DNA of 64,000 nucleotides. It comes from Opisthorchis felineus. Taxonomy: Eukaryota > Platyhelminthes > Trematoda > Opisthorchiida > Opisthorchiidae. The notes below the pieces were generated by a model. It saw only the letters and a list, made by a program, of their open reading frames with translations. It was not told where the DNA came from and ran no database searches. Positions 13,201-26,491 of the stretch are shown here, piece after piece. Each line of letters begins with the position of its first letter. Within the stretch, counting starts at the first letter, position 1. Both the position numbers and the translations under genes were made by a program. The stretch spans positions 219,025-283,024 of the forward strand of contig SJOL01008950.1 of the NCBI GenBank assembly GCA_004794785.1, read 5' to 3'.

Positions 13201-15035
13201 ACGGAATATTTATGACGTCCGTAGACAATGACCGACAAAAGCAGGAACGTTGGCCGTTTTCAGGCACATAGAGGTAAACATCTGGTTATTTGCAGTGGTC
13301 TGGATCAAACGTCAAGCGTACTTGAATGGACTTAAGTAAGATTATATTTGATAAATATATGTTGACAAACTTTCTTGCCAAACCAGTATCAGTTGTTAAA
13401 ACATCAATCGATTGTCTTCCGTAGCGAGCGGAAACTTAGGTGCAGAAGCATTAGGAAAAACCGGTATTTCACCATTTTACCTAACAAAACACCCTATATA
13501 TCAGTAGAATATCAAATCAGACGTAGACTATTAAGTGAAAGTTATCCATTTCTGGATATTAAAAGGTCTTATCCGGACTGATTCTCCATCGTCGACGGGG
13601 GAATGGACAAAATAAGTTCACGATCGCCGGTTAAGCAACCATCGGTTGTTTTCTGTTCTTTTTTAACAAGCATGACAACTGTAATTGTTCGCGTTATAAA
13701 GCTTGAGTTCTGGTAAATGTTTTCGTGCACTGTATAAAATTCACTTCATTCCTGTACAGCCAGATTTTTTCACTTCCGCCTAGGCACAAAAAAGATCGTA
13801 CCACAGAATCCTTGAATAAAAAATGGTTTTCTATCAGGGTTTTTCCGGGGGCACATGTCTTATAAACAAATCATGCAGTAATAAAATTTGCATTAGCAAA
13901 ACCCCCGTCTTTCATAGACTGGTTTCGTTTAACTGGGCAGTATGGAACTAGTAATAATAAAATTTCAGCTTAATTGTACGCTTTTCGCCTAACTTTCGCC
14001 TTTGTTGTATCAGGCTTCTTATGTGTTCACTTCACTCACGATCATCTGAAGGCAAGCGAGTGATGGATTAAAGGTAGTTTTCCTCTCATCAGTTCAAGAA
14101 CTTAGTGACTTTCAGTTTCATTTGCCAATTACTGCACGTTCTGGAAACAGTGTACCTCAACTCCACACTTGATGAATAGAGTTCCGGTGGCATTCTAATC
14201 AATTTCCCATTACGATATTACTCTAGCCTAATTGCACTCTTTGTTTACGTCTTAGGTGGGGCTAATTAAAGCCAGTCAGTTACCCAGAAAGTTGGTGAAA
14301 ATTCGCCAAGAGTCAATCACATGACAACTTACTTCTAGAGTAACTTTGAGGATTTCAAACAATGAGAGCCATAAATAGAAGCACAGTGAAAAGCGCTAGA
14401 GCAATAAAGCATAAAGAAGCACGCTGCTGCGATTTTATTTGCCCGAAATTGGGATAGATAATTCTTAGGCGTCGTGCTTTTAATTTTTATGTTACTTGGA
14501 ATTTCCGGCAGACTGACTATCCAGCAGCATTTCACATACACTGCACTTCGTTTTCTTAATCTGCTACACAGTTAATACAATTAGGTCAGCTACAAAGTGA
14601 AAATACCTTCTCTACAAGAAAACCTTTCCGAATGTGGCTACACTGAAAAATCGACTTTTATTGGATTGATCATGGCCACTTAGTTAGTATTCAGGTAATT
14701 AGCCGCAATAACAGTTCATCAGTAACAAACACTCCAGGATGGTCAAATTATGTTGGTATTAAACAAAATCCCTGATTTTAATTTGCGTGCCCTACTTACA
14801 GTTCAGACTCCATCAAACTACAAAGTGTTTGCCCCTGAGAACACATCACAGACAATGCTAATAGTGCGATTACCGGCAATCGCCAAGATGACTACCTATA
14901 TATTACGGGACAATTCAGTTGACAAAAACTAAGATTAAGATGCTACTTAGCAGGAGGTTTGGGGTTGTATCGCGAACGCAAATTTATTAAGACTACTTGC
15001 ACAATGTAAAACAAAGTTTTTGGTACGCACTATAC
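10276..15035. other. Long non-coding stretch, nothing recognised
   Basis: About 4.8 kb without any recognised gene. The longest open frame is 101 codons on the minus strand (12567-12872); it has no motif and is within the chance range. No RNA gene, terminal repeat or tandem array was seen. Confidence 0.5.
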
Positions 15036-16165
15036 CGGGGATTTTCTCTTTCACCTTTCCTCTTCGTCACTGATACGACCATGGAAGACTCACTATCAGC
15101 CTGTAATGCCTGTGAGGTTGAAGTGCTCCCTGAGCGTCCGCTCACAGATATCGTGTACGCAGACGAGATAGCTCTTCTTGGATCTGACCCCGTCGTAATT
15201 CAAACAATATTAAATAATCTAAATAATTCCGCCTCACGGTTTGGCATGCGCTTCACACCTGCAAAGTGTAAAGTGCTACTGCAAGACTGGGTGAGCTCGA
15301 ACCCTAGCCTCATGCTTGCGGATGAACCGATTGAGATAGCAGGCAAACTTGTTTACCTGGAAAGCTGTATCAGTCCCCGTGGTCTCGCGAAAGATGATAT
15401 TTCCATCCGAAGTGGGAAAGCCAGAGCAGCTTTTGTGAACCTGCGTCACCTCTGGCGTAGGCGTGACATCAGCTTATCCGTCAAGGGTCGAGTTTACAAT
15501 GCTGCGGTGCGATCCATATAACTATACAGGTCAGAAACCTGGTCGCTGCGCGCTCAGCACGTCAAAATTTTCGGTGTTTGACCATCGATATCTTCGAAGC
15601 ATTGTCCGAGTTGGAACACCGGATCAGCAATGCTGAAGTACGTCGAATGGAATTCAGAAGAAATAACTCACCCACGACATATAAACTGATCACACTACAT
15701 AGATTGTGCTGGCTTGGCCACGTGCTGCGCATGCCAGTCAACCGACTTCCTCGAAGGGTTCTTTTTGCACAACCACGTGAAAGATGGAAACGAGGCAGAG
15801 GTGGTCTGGCAATGACTTGGCAGCGAAGTATAGAAACCATTACCGGCAATCTCAGATGCGCGGGTCACTGTCGTCTTCCTGGATGGGACCCCGAAATGGG
15901 CCATATCAATGGTTGGAGACATTTTCAGACATGGCGTAATTGCGCCCTCAGTGATGCTCGTACATCCAAGCCATTGCCTTCAGTGTATAGCTCCCTTCAC
16001 AATCCCCCACTTAACAGTCCACTGACAGTCCCATATCTACACACCAATTTATGAGCTCTCGCCTCCAATGCGCAGCTACCAACCCCACCTCCCCAAATCA
16101 TCAGTGAACGAAACTGTGGAGGCTGAAACCACTGTACGCGGTTCTTATAGCTGATGATGATGACA
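15036..16165 (+). pseudogene. RTE-like non-LTR retrotransposon relic (RT domain from LSPFLF motif to 3' tail)
   Basis: The best preserved retrotransposon copy in the window. The first open part (15,036-15,521) begins at the RT motif LSPFLF. It continues through MEDSLSACNACEVEVLP, the catalytic box VYADEIALLGSD (15,153-15,188), RFGMRFTPAKCKVLLQDW and NLRHLWRRRDISLSVKGRVY. An in-frame TAA lies at 15,519-15,521. Between about 15,540 and 15,614 the homologous reading moves through all three frames (SVFDHRYLRSIVRV, then EHRISNAEVRRM). The second open part (to about 15,912) reads WLGHVLRMPVNRLPRRVLFA and LAMTWQRSIETIT. A further shift at about 15,913 leads to LETFSDMA and then stops. The catalytic YADD box has become YADE. 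The copy is 5'-truncated (no endonuclease) and ends in a short GAT-type repeat tail. Confidence 0.9.
16096..16165 (+). repeat. 3' untranslated tail of the retrotransposon, with TGATGA repeat end
   Basis: The segment TCAGTGAACGAAACTGTGG (from 16,101), CACTGTACGCGGTT and a closing TGATGATGATGAC (16,152-16,164) matches the end of the relic at 41,011-41,090. Shared 3' tails that end in a short tandem repeat instead of poly(A) are typical of the RTE group. It marks the 3' boundary of the 15-16 kb copy. Confidence 0.7.
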
Positions 16166-18600
16166 GAAAATGAGTAAAGCTCGTCCAACAGTACAGCACT
16201 TGGATCTATACACATACAAGGGACGCTTATAAGCCTTTACAACTATTCGGCACATCAATGCCCCAGGCTAACCCACTCAATTTAAACTTGTCCCAAAAGA
16301 TATCAGAGAAGGGGACTCACACAAGGTGCCCAATGGACTTTCTACCTTTGGGAAAGAGTCATTCTCACTTTTACACTCTTATCCCCCAGAACGTAAACTG
16401 ACCATCGAGAAAAGTTAGATGCCCTGTCTCTACGAACATAGGGTAATACATTCATCACAAGCTTTACGTGACACGTTTCAAAGCAACGGTGATTCCTAGA
16501 TTCCGCCTAAATATTGTATGCATGTTAGAACAATGACCACGTAGCAAGGAACACACTGTTACTTTGTGACTAATATGTTTCTTGCCCACTCCGAACGTAC
16601 AGTGGAAACGTCATTCAAGGCTCCATTTCTTTTAATGTTCTTTCACTAAACACTCGATATGGAGAGTATTCGTAGGATGAAAGTTATACTCCTTAATATA
16701 TCCTTAGAACACCTAACTATATTACCAGATATGGAGAAGGTATGGTACAGGTAAGCAACGGTTTGTGTCAAGTCAGCCTACAGTTTTAGTGATTGTCAGT
16801 TTTACACAGCTGAGTTCGCTAAATGAAGCAGCTCCTATGAAATCAAGGAAAGCATGGTTTCTAATATGCACTGTTATAAGTGATACCAAGAAGCGAATAA
16901 AACGGCACCTGAATCTCAAACCCCAATTTCAGGATACTTTGAGTGCTCGATTAATATATGATGGTTATAAGCGTTTTCTAATTTTGCGCTGGTTGTTATC
17001 CATTAAGTTACGCAGGGTGCGAAGAAGGCAAATTGCAAAGTGAGTAACGAGGTGAACTAGGAAAAAAAGAAGCCAAAACTCTTTATACCAAGAGCTAGGC
17101 ACGTCATCAGGGAAGATTTTCTTTGAAGTTACAAACTACTAAACAAATGACGACCGGAAGAATGTGATGTGGATTGTATAATATACTTCCAGAAAAAAAC
17201 ACCAATCTTAGTTTACAGAATAACTCGGTAAACACCACTTCTATGAATCTCCAGGATGTTTGTGCGTTTTGCAGTAATCCGGTGCAACTATGGCTGTAAC
17301 TTTTGTTGGAATTTTTCTCCTAAACGTGAGCCAAAGTACTTAATTATCTTTGGTACTCCTATGATTAAACGCCGTATGCATGTCCGAGAGAGCTGGGGGC
17401 CAAAGAGTGTGGTTTATCCACGTGTGGATACACCCTAAGTTTCCTAACATTCAACTCTTGCCACAAAATCACACTCTGAATACCTCAAAGTCATCTTTTT
17501 TTCGAAACACCAATATGTCTGGAGGTCATTTTAAAAGTGATGTCTACGTCAGCTGATAACACTTTTAATTTGCAACACATAAGCTCCCGAGCACCCATGC
17601 ATAACTTTGTCAAAGTTGTCATAATTCCACGCTTGATTTGTCTGGTTTCGCCTGGTTCAGTTTTCCCGTTTTGTCACCCTGGATATCAGAACGTTGCCTC
17701 TGATGACGTTTATAATGTCGTCCATCGAAACGTTCGTACGTTCAGCCTCAATTTGTACCGCTTTTAGTCTCACATTTTTTTCGGAATTTGTAACTTTACG
17801 TGTGGTGCCAACGTTTAATCCACATGAAAAAGGAGTTACGATAAAACTTCCAGAGGCTGAAGATCAGGCTAGTCCAGGGAACGCATACCTAGCTGTGTTA
17901 GTCTATCTTAGTTATTTTCTCTGGAAAAATATATCGCCATCGTTTAATACACAGTCCTGAAATCCCAGTAGATTGCCGATTTGCTCTCGTGCTAGACTGG
18001 AGACTTAGTTTATGCAGCAGCCTTGAAGAAGCGTTAAATAGCAGTACAAAGTCACGATTCATCTGCCACGGTACGCACTGCTTCAGTCGCCTTTTTGGCC
18101 GGTATTACGAGAGAGGTTTTTTATCGGGCGAGAGAGCATGCCAGTAGAATTTCAACTGTGTGTGGTTACGGCGTACGGTGACTATATCAGAGCAATGATA
18201 TTATGTTCTTCCACACCATAAAAATGCCGAATAAGCAACGTCTGCATATTATGAAGCCCTGTTGTACAAGCAGACTGAGTGACACAACTGCACTCGTTTG
18301 ATAGTTAGGATCGATCTGACTGGACATCGCAAGTAAGATACGTCGCTCTGAATGCGCGCAAAGTCACCATTTTGGGTAACAGAAGGCTGGCCCAGGCTGA
18401 CGAGAAATGTCATACCGAGCCAGCAATGTAGCCTAAAGGCAATTTTGAATTCAGTGTGCTCAATATATTTTCATTTCAAGGATAGCAGCGTCGCTGAACA
18501 TACGATTAGTGGAATGCCCTTAGATAATCCATATTAGAGGGTTCCTGAATCCTTTCGTACGATACATTAGTAACGGGTCCACAATGCTGTATTCAGACCT
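16166..18600. other. Unannotated stretch
   Basis: Nothing recognised. Open frames of 60-92 codons on the plus strand (16765-17043, 17256-17438, 17537-17767, 17694-17960) carry no motif I know and are within chance length. Confidence 0.45.
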
Positions 18601-18672
18601 TACGAAATCAAGAGCTGACTCCCATGCCCTAAGGATAAATAAACAACCGGCACCGGTCCTTATTGCTACAGC

Positions 18673-18692
18673 AACTGGGTCGAATTCCAGTT
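18673..18692 (+). repeat. tRNA T-arm-like hairpin, possible SINE fragment
   Basis: AACTGG and CCAGTT form a 6-bp stem around the loop GTCGAATT, closely resembling a tRNA T-arm and B-box with a shifted T. No convincing A-box was found at the expected distance upstream. It could be the surviving part of a tRNA-derived SINE, or coincidence. Confidence 0.3.
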
Positions 18693-18710
18693 TGCAACGG
18701 TTCACTTAAT

Positions 18711-21700
18711 ATTTACGTGTTCTGTTTCGTTGTCCCGTAACAGCTTGAAAGCACAGTTCACCGGATGTGGACTAGTATTGGCGGTAAACACACCTCACGG
18801 ACGCGCTCGTTGCGGTTTGCAGTGAGCATGCTGGAGGCCGGTAAGTCCGATCAATCCAAGGTATATGAGCTCACGGGTTGTACAAATTCCCGTAGCTGTT
18901 TTTCCCAGGACAAATTGTAGCCTTTTCAAGTGGTCTGTTTGTACTCGAGCACCGAATTACAATGCACGTCAAAGATCTTTGATCGTATTCAGATGGCTGG
19001 CTTGCAAGACCGCTTTTTTTAGGTGTCAAATTTCACCAAGCTTTCAAATCCACAAATATAAAAGAGGTAATTTTCAAAAGTTAAGTGTAGAATATCGGCT
19101 CGCTTATTTTGAAATTTTAAGATAAAGATATGACTGTCCATAGCGTACTGTATCAATAAGCCAGATTCATAATCACGCGACGCATCCGCGTAAATCGTAA
19201 ACAGAAAAAGATGATGGAGAGTCGCAGCCAAAACTCCAGCTTGTCCCGATTTTGTGCACATTTTAAACTTGGCAGAATTTGCTCCATTGGCACATAACTG
19301 AGTCCCCTACCAGCCTAATTGTATTTAATGATGATGATATCTTTTCGGGACAGTCGGGCCTGTACGAAATGATTTAGAGCACCTTCTATTTTCATTGGTG
19401 CGGAGACTCCCACAAAATCCACAGTGTGTGAAATTCGATTCTCGAAATTCTTTTCGCCTTCAGTGCGCTGCAAATATAATGTCAGGCATGGTTCGTCGGC
19501 CAGAAATTCATAATGCACTTTCGAAAGGTTTGTCTTTAGCCTTTGGGTAGATGAACAGATAACGGTTCAGGATCTTACCAGCGATTTAGAGAAGAGTGCT
19601 TTCTGTGTCGCCGTTTAGTGCCGGCTTCGCCTTCCTCCGAACACTGATATGACTGTGCCTTCTTTGAAATCCTGTGGAGAATGAGAAAATCTCACATGTA
19701 GGAAGCTCCTTCTTTTGATGCTCGTTTATGTACTTCTTTTGCAAAGACCAACGCGTATGGCAATTTAATTATTGCCTTTTGACGTTTGACCTCAGTGGTT
19801 GGGTTGAATAGTTTTATACTCACAGGCATACTCACGGACGCAAATGAGCAAGATGACCCGAACTTCTATGATGTGAATTGTTTAGTGATATTGAAGAATG
19901 TGCTTTTTACACAGCCAAAGCATCCACAAATAATTAGCTTTTGGCTATTCCGGGTGTCCTTGCTGTATATCATTTACCGCAATTTCGGACTACAGGTTTC
20001 TTCCGGTTATCTGAGGAACTTTTGTGTGACATCCAATGCTGTCATAAGACTGAACCCTAGCTTTTCCAAGCCCACCAATAAGTCTTCACTTTAATTGTGT
20101 TTCAGATGTATTATGCTTGCGTTGCAAAGATCCTACTGAGATACTGCATCTGATGGACACTAAGGCATCCTGCCAGCAATGACCAAATAGTAAACAAACG
20201 GATTAATATGTCCGTTTTCTCTTTGAATATTATGGTTTAAAAAACGGAGCGATTCCGTAGACCTTGCAGTAGCCTGGAGTGGCTGTCCCTCAAAAAACCT
20301 CCATAATACTGCCTACTTCACGACAACGAAATGATGAACAACCCAAAGTAACAAGCTAGTATGTTATGTTATCTTCATCCACCAGATGAAAACAAAAATT
20401 CAGTTTTATTTGAAACCACATTTTCTCTCCCAAGCTCTCAAGCATCAGCTGGGGGTGTGGCTAATTCCTACACGGGAATACCTGTTGATGAGTCTGCTGG
20501 TTAATGGAATAGCCTCACCAGTATTGTTACAACCTTTCATTCGCTTGCAAATAATGCCACCCGGAATGTGAGAAATTTCCTACCACTTTTAAGATCATTT
20601 ATGGGCCACAATAAATATGAATGCTCGCTTTTTGTGCCTCTGTCAATCTTTACAACAAGTAAACGTAACTCAACGAGTAAATTATGTGAAACCTGTGGAT
20701 GATTACGTTGTATCGCTGTTGACAGCGACAGTGCGCTTTCTCACAGCCAGGCTGGCTTTGTTCAAATATGTACTCAATATCTGTGAGCCTTTCTCGTTGA
20801 AATACTTGGACAGTCTTCAATCCAACCTCCAGATACCTTCAGCTCATCTACCGTTTACTAGGTCAGAGTCCTGCAGATATTATGTTCAATAGTCAAATTT
20901 GCAATATTTGTGTAAATTGGTGGATGATGCGTAATTTACTTGCCACGTACAATCAGGAAAAGCAATTATAGTGGATGAGACATGTACAGTATATACGCAG
21001 CCAGCCCTCCAATGCAAGCTTTCCTCATCCCACTCAAATGCAGTCTGCGGATGGTTTTCAAATACTCGTTTGCTATACTTCTTTCTATTGTTCTCAGTAA
21101 GGGGTCACATTGTGCTGCTTTGGATGATGTTACTTTGACTACCGAGAGGTATTCATTTCACTGAAGAGGAACCTATGCTTGGACATTTATCTAGATTTTC
21201 AATGCCTTACAGTCTTCAACCCTCCCCGTTCTTTTAATCCCGGAGGTGACTTCTTATTCCGGGCTGTATGGCAGTCTACTGAGTGGCATAGCTAATGAAG
21301 TTGTACAAATGCCTTCAAAAACCGCTATTATTTCTAGGTGGGCTTGTTTGACACGGCTGTATCTGTTGCCTTCAAAATATTGCAGTTTTCAGTGGATTGT
21401 TTGATATATCAGCGGTAGGTGCAATCTGCTCAACATCCCCTTATCCTGTCGTCCTTTAAGTCAAGCATAGGATAGAGTTACTGTTCATACATAACTCTCT
21501 ACAGAGCTTTCAAAATTTATAGTCTGAACTATCCACGCTTGCGGGCGCCTCCAACGCGTCTCCAGTCCGTACGGCACTCAAATGCACGAAAGTTCTTCTA
21601 CCAATTCAACTGTGGCTCCGTGGGTAAATTAAGGTTAGGATAGATTACTTCGAATAGGATTTAAATCTATCAAATGCCGGTAATTTTTGCGATGACAAAA

Positions 21701-24700
21701 CTATCATCAACATACTGCCACTGGGTAGCAATTGCTGTGTTTACTGTATAATCCCGTATTTTCAACGGGTATGTAACCAAGACTAGGAAAATGCAGCATT
21801 TGTGTCGGTGCACTTCGTTGAAGGACCTAAACTGAACAGCACTAGTAAGTAGTGAGATTGTTCCAGTACTGTCGCAGAAATACCAGCATCCCTACCCAGA
21901 AAAGTCTTGACAAATTGCGTTACTCATCCTAGAGCAAGCACCCAAGCGGATTCGCTTTACTCGCTCCGCATTTGGCCCTGAAGACGCAGTAAATTCTGAA
22001 AGATGACGCCATAGGCTATTGGAATAAACCTTGTGTTCTTCATCACTTACCTTAATAACGCAATGAAAATATCCTCAGCAAATACCTGTCCAACCTAATG
22101 GAGGAAGATTTTCGCAGTAATGCAAACAGAGCCTTTGCAAGTCTAGTTGATTTGCAAGGCTCCTTACTCCGTAAGCCACTAGTATGACAATAGTTTGTTG
22201 AACACAACCTCTGAAAACAGCAACCATGAATGACTATGCCCGTGATATAGGGTTTTCCCTTGGTCGACTGAGTGTGTCCCAGGTGAAATATTGTTAAATT
22301 AAAATTACAGAGGGATATATCCATTGCTCACTAAAATGCTGTCTTCCTTTAAATCGCCGGGTAAGATTCTTCGAACATTTTTATTTTCGCAGGTTCCGTC
22401 AGAAGCTCCGTAATTCTGCCGGCACCTATTGAGACCCTGAACATCTTAAGCGACAAGATTCCATAAATGCCCCGTTTTACGCCGTGACCCAGCAGTCAAA
22501 ACCTGTTTTATGGAGCGTCACCTGCTTATTACATCACAATTTATATGATAGTCAAGAAGTTTCACAAAGCGGTATAATGTGTTTACAATGAAAGATCATT
22601 TTCGAAAGGACGATGATGTCGGAGGCCAGGTACAGTGCTTAAGTTTGCACAAAATTGTCCACAATAAAAAAATCAAAATTGTGCAGGCAAACGTCTGTGG
22701 CCTTGGCGTTAATAATAACCCGTTGGCCGTTTACACGCCCAGTAAATTATGTGCCATCCTCGAAGCCTGTCTGTGATTTTTACGGTTTTGTCTGGGTGTG
22801 GTGATCCACAGCACGGTGTATATTTTCAGGCCTGCGAAAAGTAGTTTTTTTCGGCAGGTGGTTAGACAAACCGGGAATGCACCAAATCAACCTGAAAATG
22901 ACTGCAAACGTATTCACCACCTGCTGAAATTTTGCTATCTACATTTGCATCCTGAATTAGGGGAGGAAAGTCCAAGTCTATTTTTGAAGCCATGGGTCCT
23001 CAGGTAGCACTTATTTGAGGGTTTGTGGTACTCAGCTTCCCAGTTTGTGCCTCCTTAAATTGAGGACATAGATACCCAGGAGTATGGAAAACCATTCTTT
23101 TGCAATACCTAGATGAAAAAGTGAAAAATAAGCGCATTTACTAATTTGCACCAGCATAAATCCCTGCCCCCTGTTTGCAACTGCTCAGCTTTGTTGAAAA
23201 AAGACCTAACTAAAAAGAGTGTTTAAATCTTTAGGTAGCAACAAATTTTCGTTATCCCTTGACAGGAAAATATTCCAGGAGAATAAACCTCTTAAACGGG
23301 CTGTTTCATCCTATGTGGTTACTTGCTTTATCGGGAGGGCAGTTAACCAAACTATCAGTTGTCAAGCGGAAGCAGAGGATTTTCGAATTCCTAAAAATTG
23401 TTTTTGCAAACTATGAGGATCTCCCTTACAATGATTTACGCGAGCCGATTAGGTAAGTGAAGACAAGGGTGGCGATTTCACGGCTTATTCCATTTTATAT
23501 CTTCTAAATTTCCTGTTTAGGAGTTAATATGAGCGCCAAAAAACTAAGAAATAGAAATAAAAACAATCTAATTCTGAATAAATTTAGTCACTTGACGAAT
23601 GAACCCAACCCATACGTTTTATATTAGCCATGGCCCACTTAGAAGTTATTAAACGTTTAGTCTTAAGTGAACGTAACACAGGAAACCATTTCTTGACACC
23701 TGTCTATTGCGATGGTTCATGACAGATAAGGAGTTGAACGGTCATTTATTTCCTTAGCAAAACGCCATGGACAAAATAAAGTACGCCTCATTAGTAAAGT
23801 CCATAAACCAGGGACCTGGTAAGTATCAACAAAACGATTCACGTGACACCCTGTTATTCCCAACTGTTTGAATTAGGCGAAGTAACATTTCCTCAAGTAC
23901 AGTCGGCCTGAAATCAGCCAAAATTTTGGGGATGTTTTGGCTAGCTAATCGCGTGTATTTTGTGATATAATATTTCGCGCCTTTGCATTCCCACAAATAG
24001 GTCACCACCACAAATGAGGCAAATGGCTGTTGCACAACAGTTCCCAAAGCAGATAAACATTTTTATTCCAAACGCAGTTGAAACGTATACTTAAACATGC
24101 AAAATGAAGAAAATGCTTGAGAGGTTTTTCGTGTGCTTTGGTCAAAAAATTATGGGCCATGAAATCGTTCACAAAAAACTTCGTTTCAACCGCTTACTTG
24201 GGCTGTTTAACAATGGTGTTAGCCTAGTTATTAAAAAACAGCATTGCAGATTTAAAATTCGCGTAAGTTACCTGGTCTGTGTGTGTGAATAAAGCAATAA
24301 ACAGAATACCTCCGCAAAAAATGTCATACACACATTCAAACAGAATTGTTGTGGAAATTTGGGAGTTTGACTGTGACCCGAACCCTTCATGCACCACAAC
24401 AACAAGCAATGGGCATGAGAAGACTTGTGAACACCTAGTGGAGAGTTGCTTAGTCAGACCTTTGTTGCTGAGCAATCTCCCAGATGACTCTGAAGACTGT
24501 TTCAGCTCATCACTTTTCTTGAATCTCTACTGTCTGTCTTCATTTTAGGCACACCATAAGGACGGTAAATCTGGATCAGTTACTATGCTACTCGTCACTT
24601 TGTGTACCGATGCAAAGTAATGTACGGAAAGGCTTCCAAAAAATGAAGCATTTGAAAAAAGACGGCGTTTCTTGCACCTACAGATCACCGTGCCATGTCA

Positions 24701-25584
24701 AGCAAAGTGTGTTGCAACCTTTTCTAAGGAAGAAGGCTGGCAGGCAAGAGGTTCAAAGGATTTGTGAAGTCATCCAAAATTTCTAATGGAAAGCAAGCCT
24801 TCCAACTAGAACCAGATACAATATAAGAGGATGCCGTTGCAACCAGTAAGAGGCGTATTGCAATGCAGGTCTGTTTTGGCAACAACTAAATTGCATGGAT
24901 CATCGAACGACCATTCATCAGTCTGGTTCATTTAAACCAGTCGGGAGGCCAAACTCTGACATCAGCGGGGAAATTGGCTACAGATGCCTGCAATACTAAG
25001 GATATCTGTGTTGCTCTTTAGCATTTTGTCCAGCCATGATCCCAACCAATGTTGTATGACGACGATCGTCCCCACTCTCAAAGTGAAAACTCATCATCCC
25101 CTACTAAAGAACTGCTTTATCAAAATTCCTATGTCACACTGAATTTTTTAAGTCAGGATGTGTGTGACGTGCATTTCCATGGCATCGTTGCAAGAAGTTA
25201 AATGGACCAGTGATTTCAGGTACTCCTGGATTTTTGGTACCGATCCTGCAATATTATATTTTGGTCAGCAACGATGTCTCATAAATTGCTTTATTGTTTC
25301 ATACTAAAATGTTATAGTAACTGATTCCTTTTGAAACCCTGATTTCGATACCGGTCGAGCATTTCAGACCGTTATGTAATCAGTATACAGCTTAATAACG
25401 AGAGATGTTTAAAATTTCCGTATCCTTCAGGTATCGAAATTCGATATCTATTAAGGCACTTCCAAACACTGCATTATGCCGTAATAAGCAATGACATAAG
25501 CTACCTTCGGCATAACTTGGAGCTACTAGACGAAGTACGTTGATGAAAAATTATGCGCACGTTTCGTGACAACACTACCGCTAT
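18711..25584. other. Long non-coding stretch, nothing recognised
   Basis: About 6.9 kb. The open frames of 80-102 codons here (for example 19786-20094 plus, 20617-20892 plus, 22052-22324 minus, 24279-24548 plus) show no domain that I recognise, and neighbouring frames are equally open. A fragment at 22,669-22,709 reads KIKIVQANVCGLG, faintly like a retrotransposon endonuclease start, but nothing around it supports this. Confidence 0.45.
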
Positions 25585-25960
25585 TATCCAGACAAAAACA
25601 GGAGTCAACATCCTGATCGACTGGAACGCTCACACAGGCCAGGCTTCGGTCACCCTCAACATTAACTTGACTGGTAGGTAATACCTCATGTATGGAAGGG
25701 GTCACATGTTTTGAGGTATATCTAATTGGTAAAAGGTCCCACTTGGATTTCGCTAGAACCTTTTAGCGTGAGCAAGCTGTTCGAATGTTTGCAATGGATT
25801 CCACTACTGAAGTGGATTCCCCACTAAAACTGGGGGGACTGCAACATCAAAACCACAAGAGACAAAAGACAAATTTACTTACCTGGATATTTGCACCACG
25901 TAGGATGGCGAATTAAGTGTTCGAATCGCCAAAGCCTGTTCTACCCACGGTGCTTACTTA
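25585..25960 (+). pseudogene. Non-LTR retrotransposon endonuclease (APE-type) relic
   Basis: The frame TGVNILIDWNAHTGQ (about 25,600-25,640) resembles the endonuclease motif GDFNAQVG / GDWNAKVG. About 230 bases downstream, NHKRQKTNLLTWIF (about 25,850-25,895) resembles the next motif, in which an asparagine-histidine segment precedes LTW. Motif order and spacing fit an APE-type endonuclease, the domain that nicks target DNA at the N-terminus of RTE-like elements. Several stops and at least one frameshift lie between the motifs. No RT domain follows, so this is an isolated fragment that would pair in type with the RT relics elsewhere in the window. The resemblance is short and the call is moderate. 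Confidence 0.45.
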
Positions 25961-26467
25961 CAATTCTTCTCAAAACTGTTTAGAGTAAATGGATGCGCAC
26001 AATAAAGTGGTCTCAGTGTAGTGACAAACCATCTTACACAACTAATTAGGGTCTGAAACATCCCCCAAGGAGTGCTTTAGAGAGTGTCACCTCCAGGCCA
26101 GTTTTATGGATTGGGTAGTTTTCACTCATTTGGAATTTTGAGAGGGCGCTTGAAGAAGAACTACAGCTTGACTCGACGCAACTCGACTTGCCAATGACTC
26201 TCGTACTCATCAACAGAGATAACAACAATTCTCTTGTACTTGCCTGTAGCTATAGCCCTCAACGATTAGGAAACAGTTAGAGGACGAGTACTGGTCCATA
26301 CGCTCATTTTGAATTGGATCATCACAACCTAATTACCAAGATCAGTCAAGAGAAAATCTTCGGTCTCCATGACGGAGGGTGGTCACGTGGTGAAAGAGTG
26401 ACTAGTCAGTAGACAATAACCAATTATATGCTATGCCCAGACTAATCTAATGGCTACGTCGAGTTTC

Positions 26468-26491
26468 CACACACACGCACACACACACACA
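26468..26491. repeat. CA dinucleotide microsatellite
   Basis: About 12 CA units with one interruption (CG in place of CA at 26,476-26,477). Confidence 0.9.

Noticed and set aside
21598..21660. GTGGCTCCGTGG-like segment resembling a SINE head
   Set aside because: No A-box fitting the consensus and no B-box downstream; the resemblance is only to the first few bases of the 8.9 kb SINE.
22669..22709. KIKIVQANVCGLG, resembling the start of a retrotransposon endonuclease
   Set aside because: Only about ten residues match loosely, and none of the later endonuclease motifs follow in any frame at the expected spacing.
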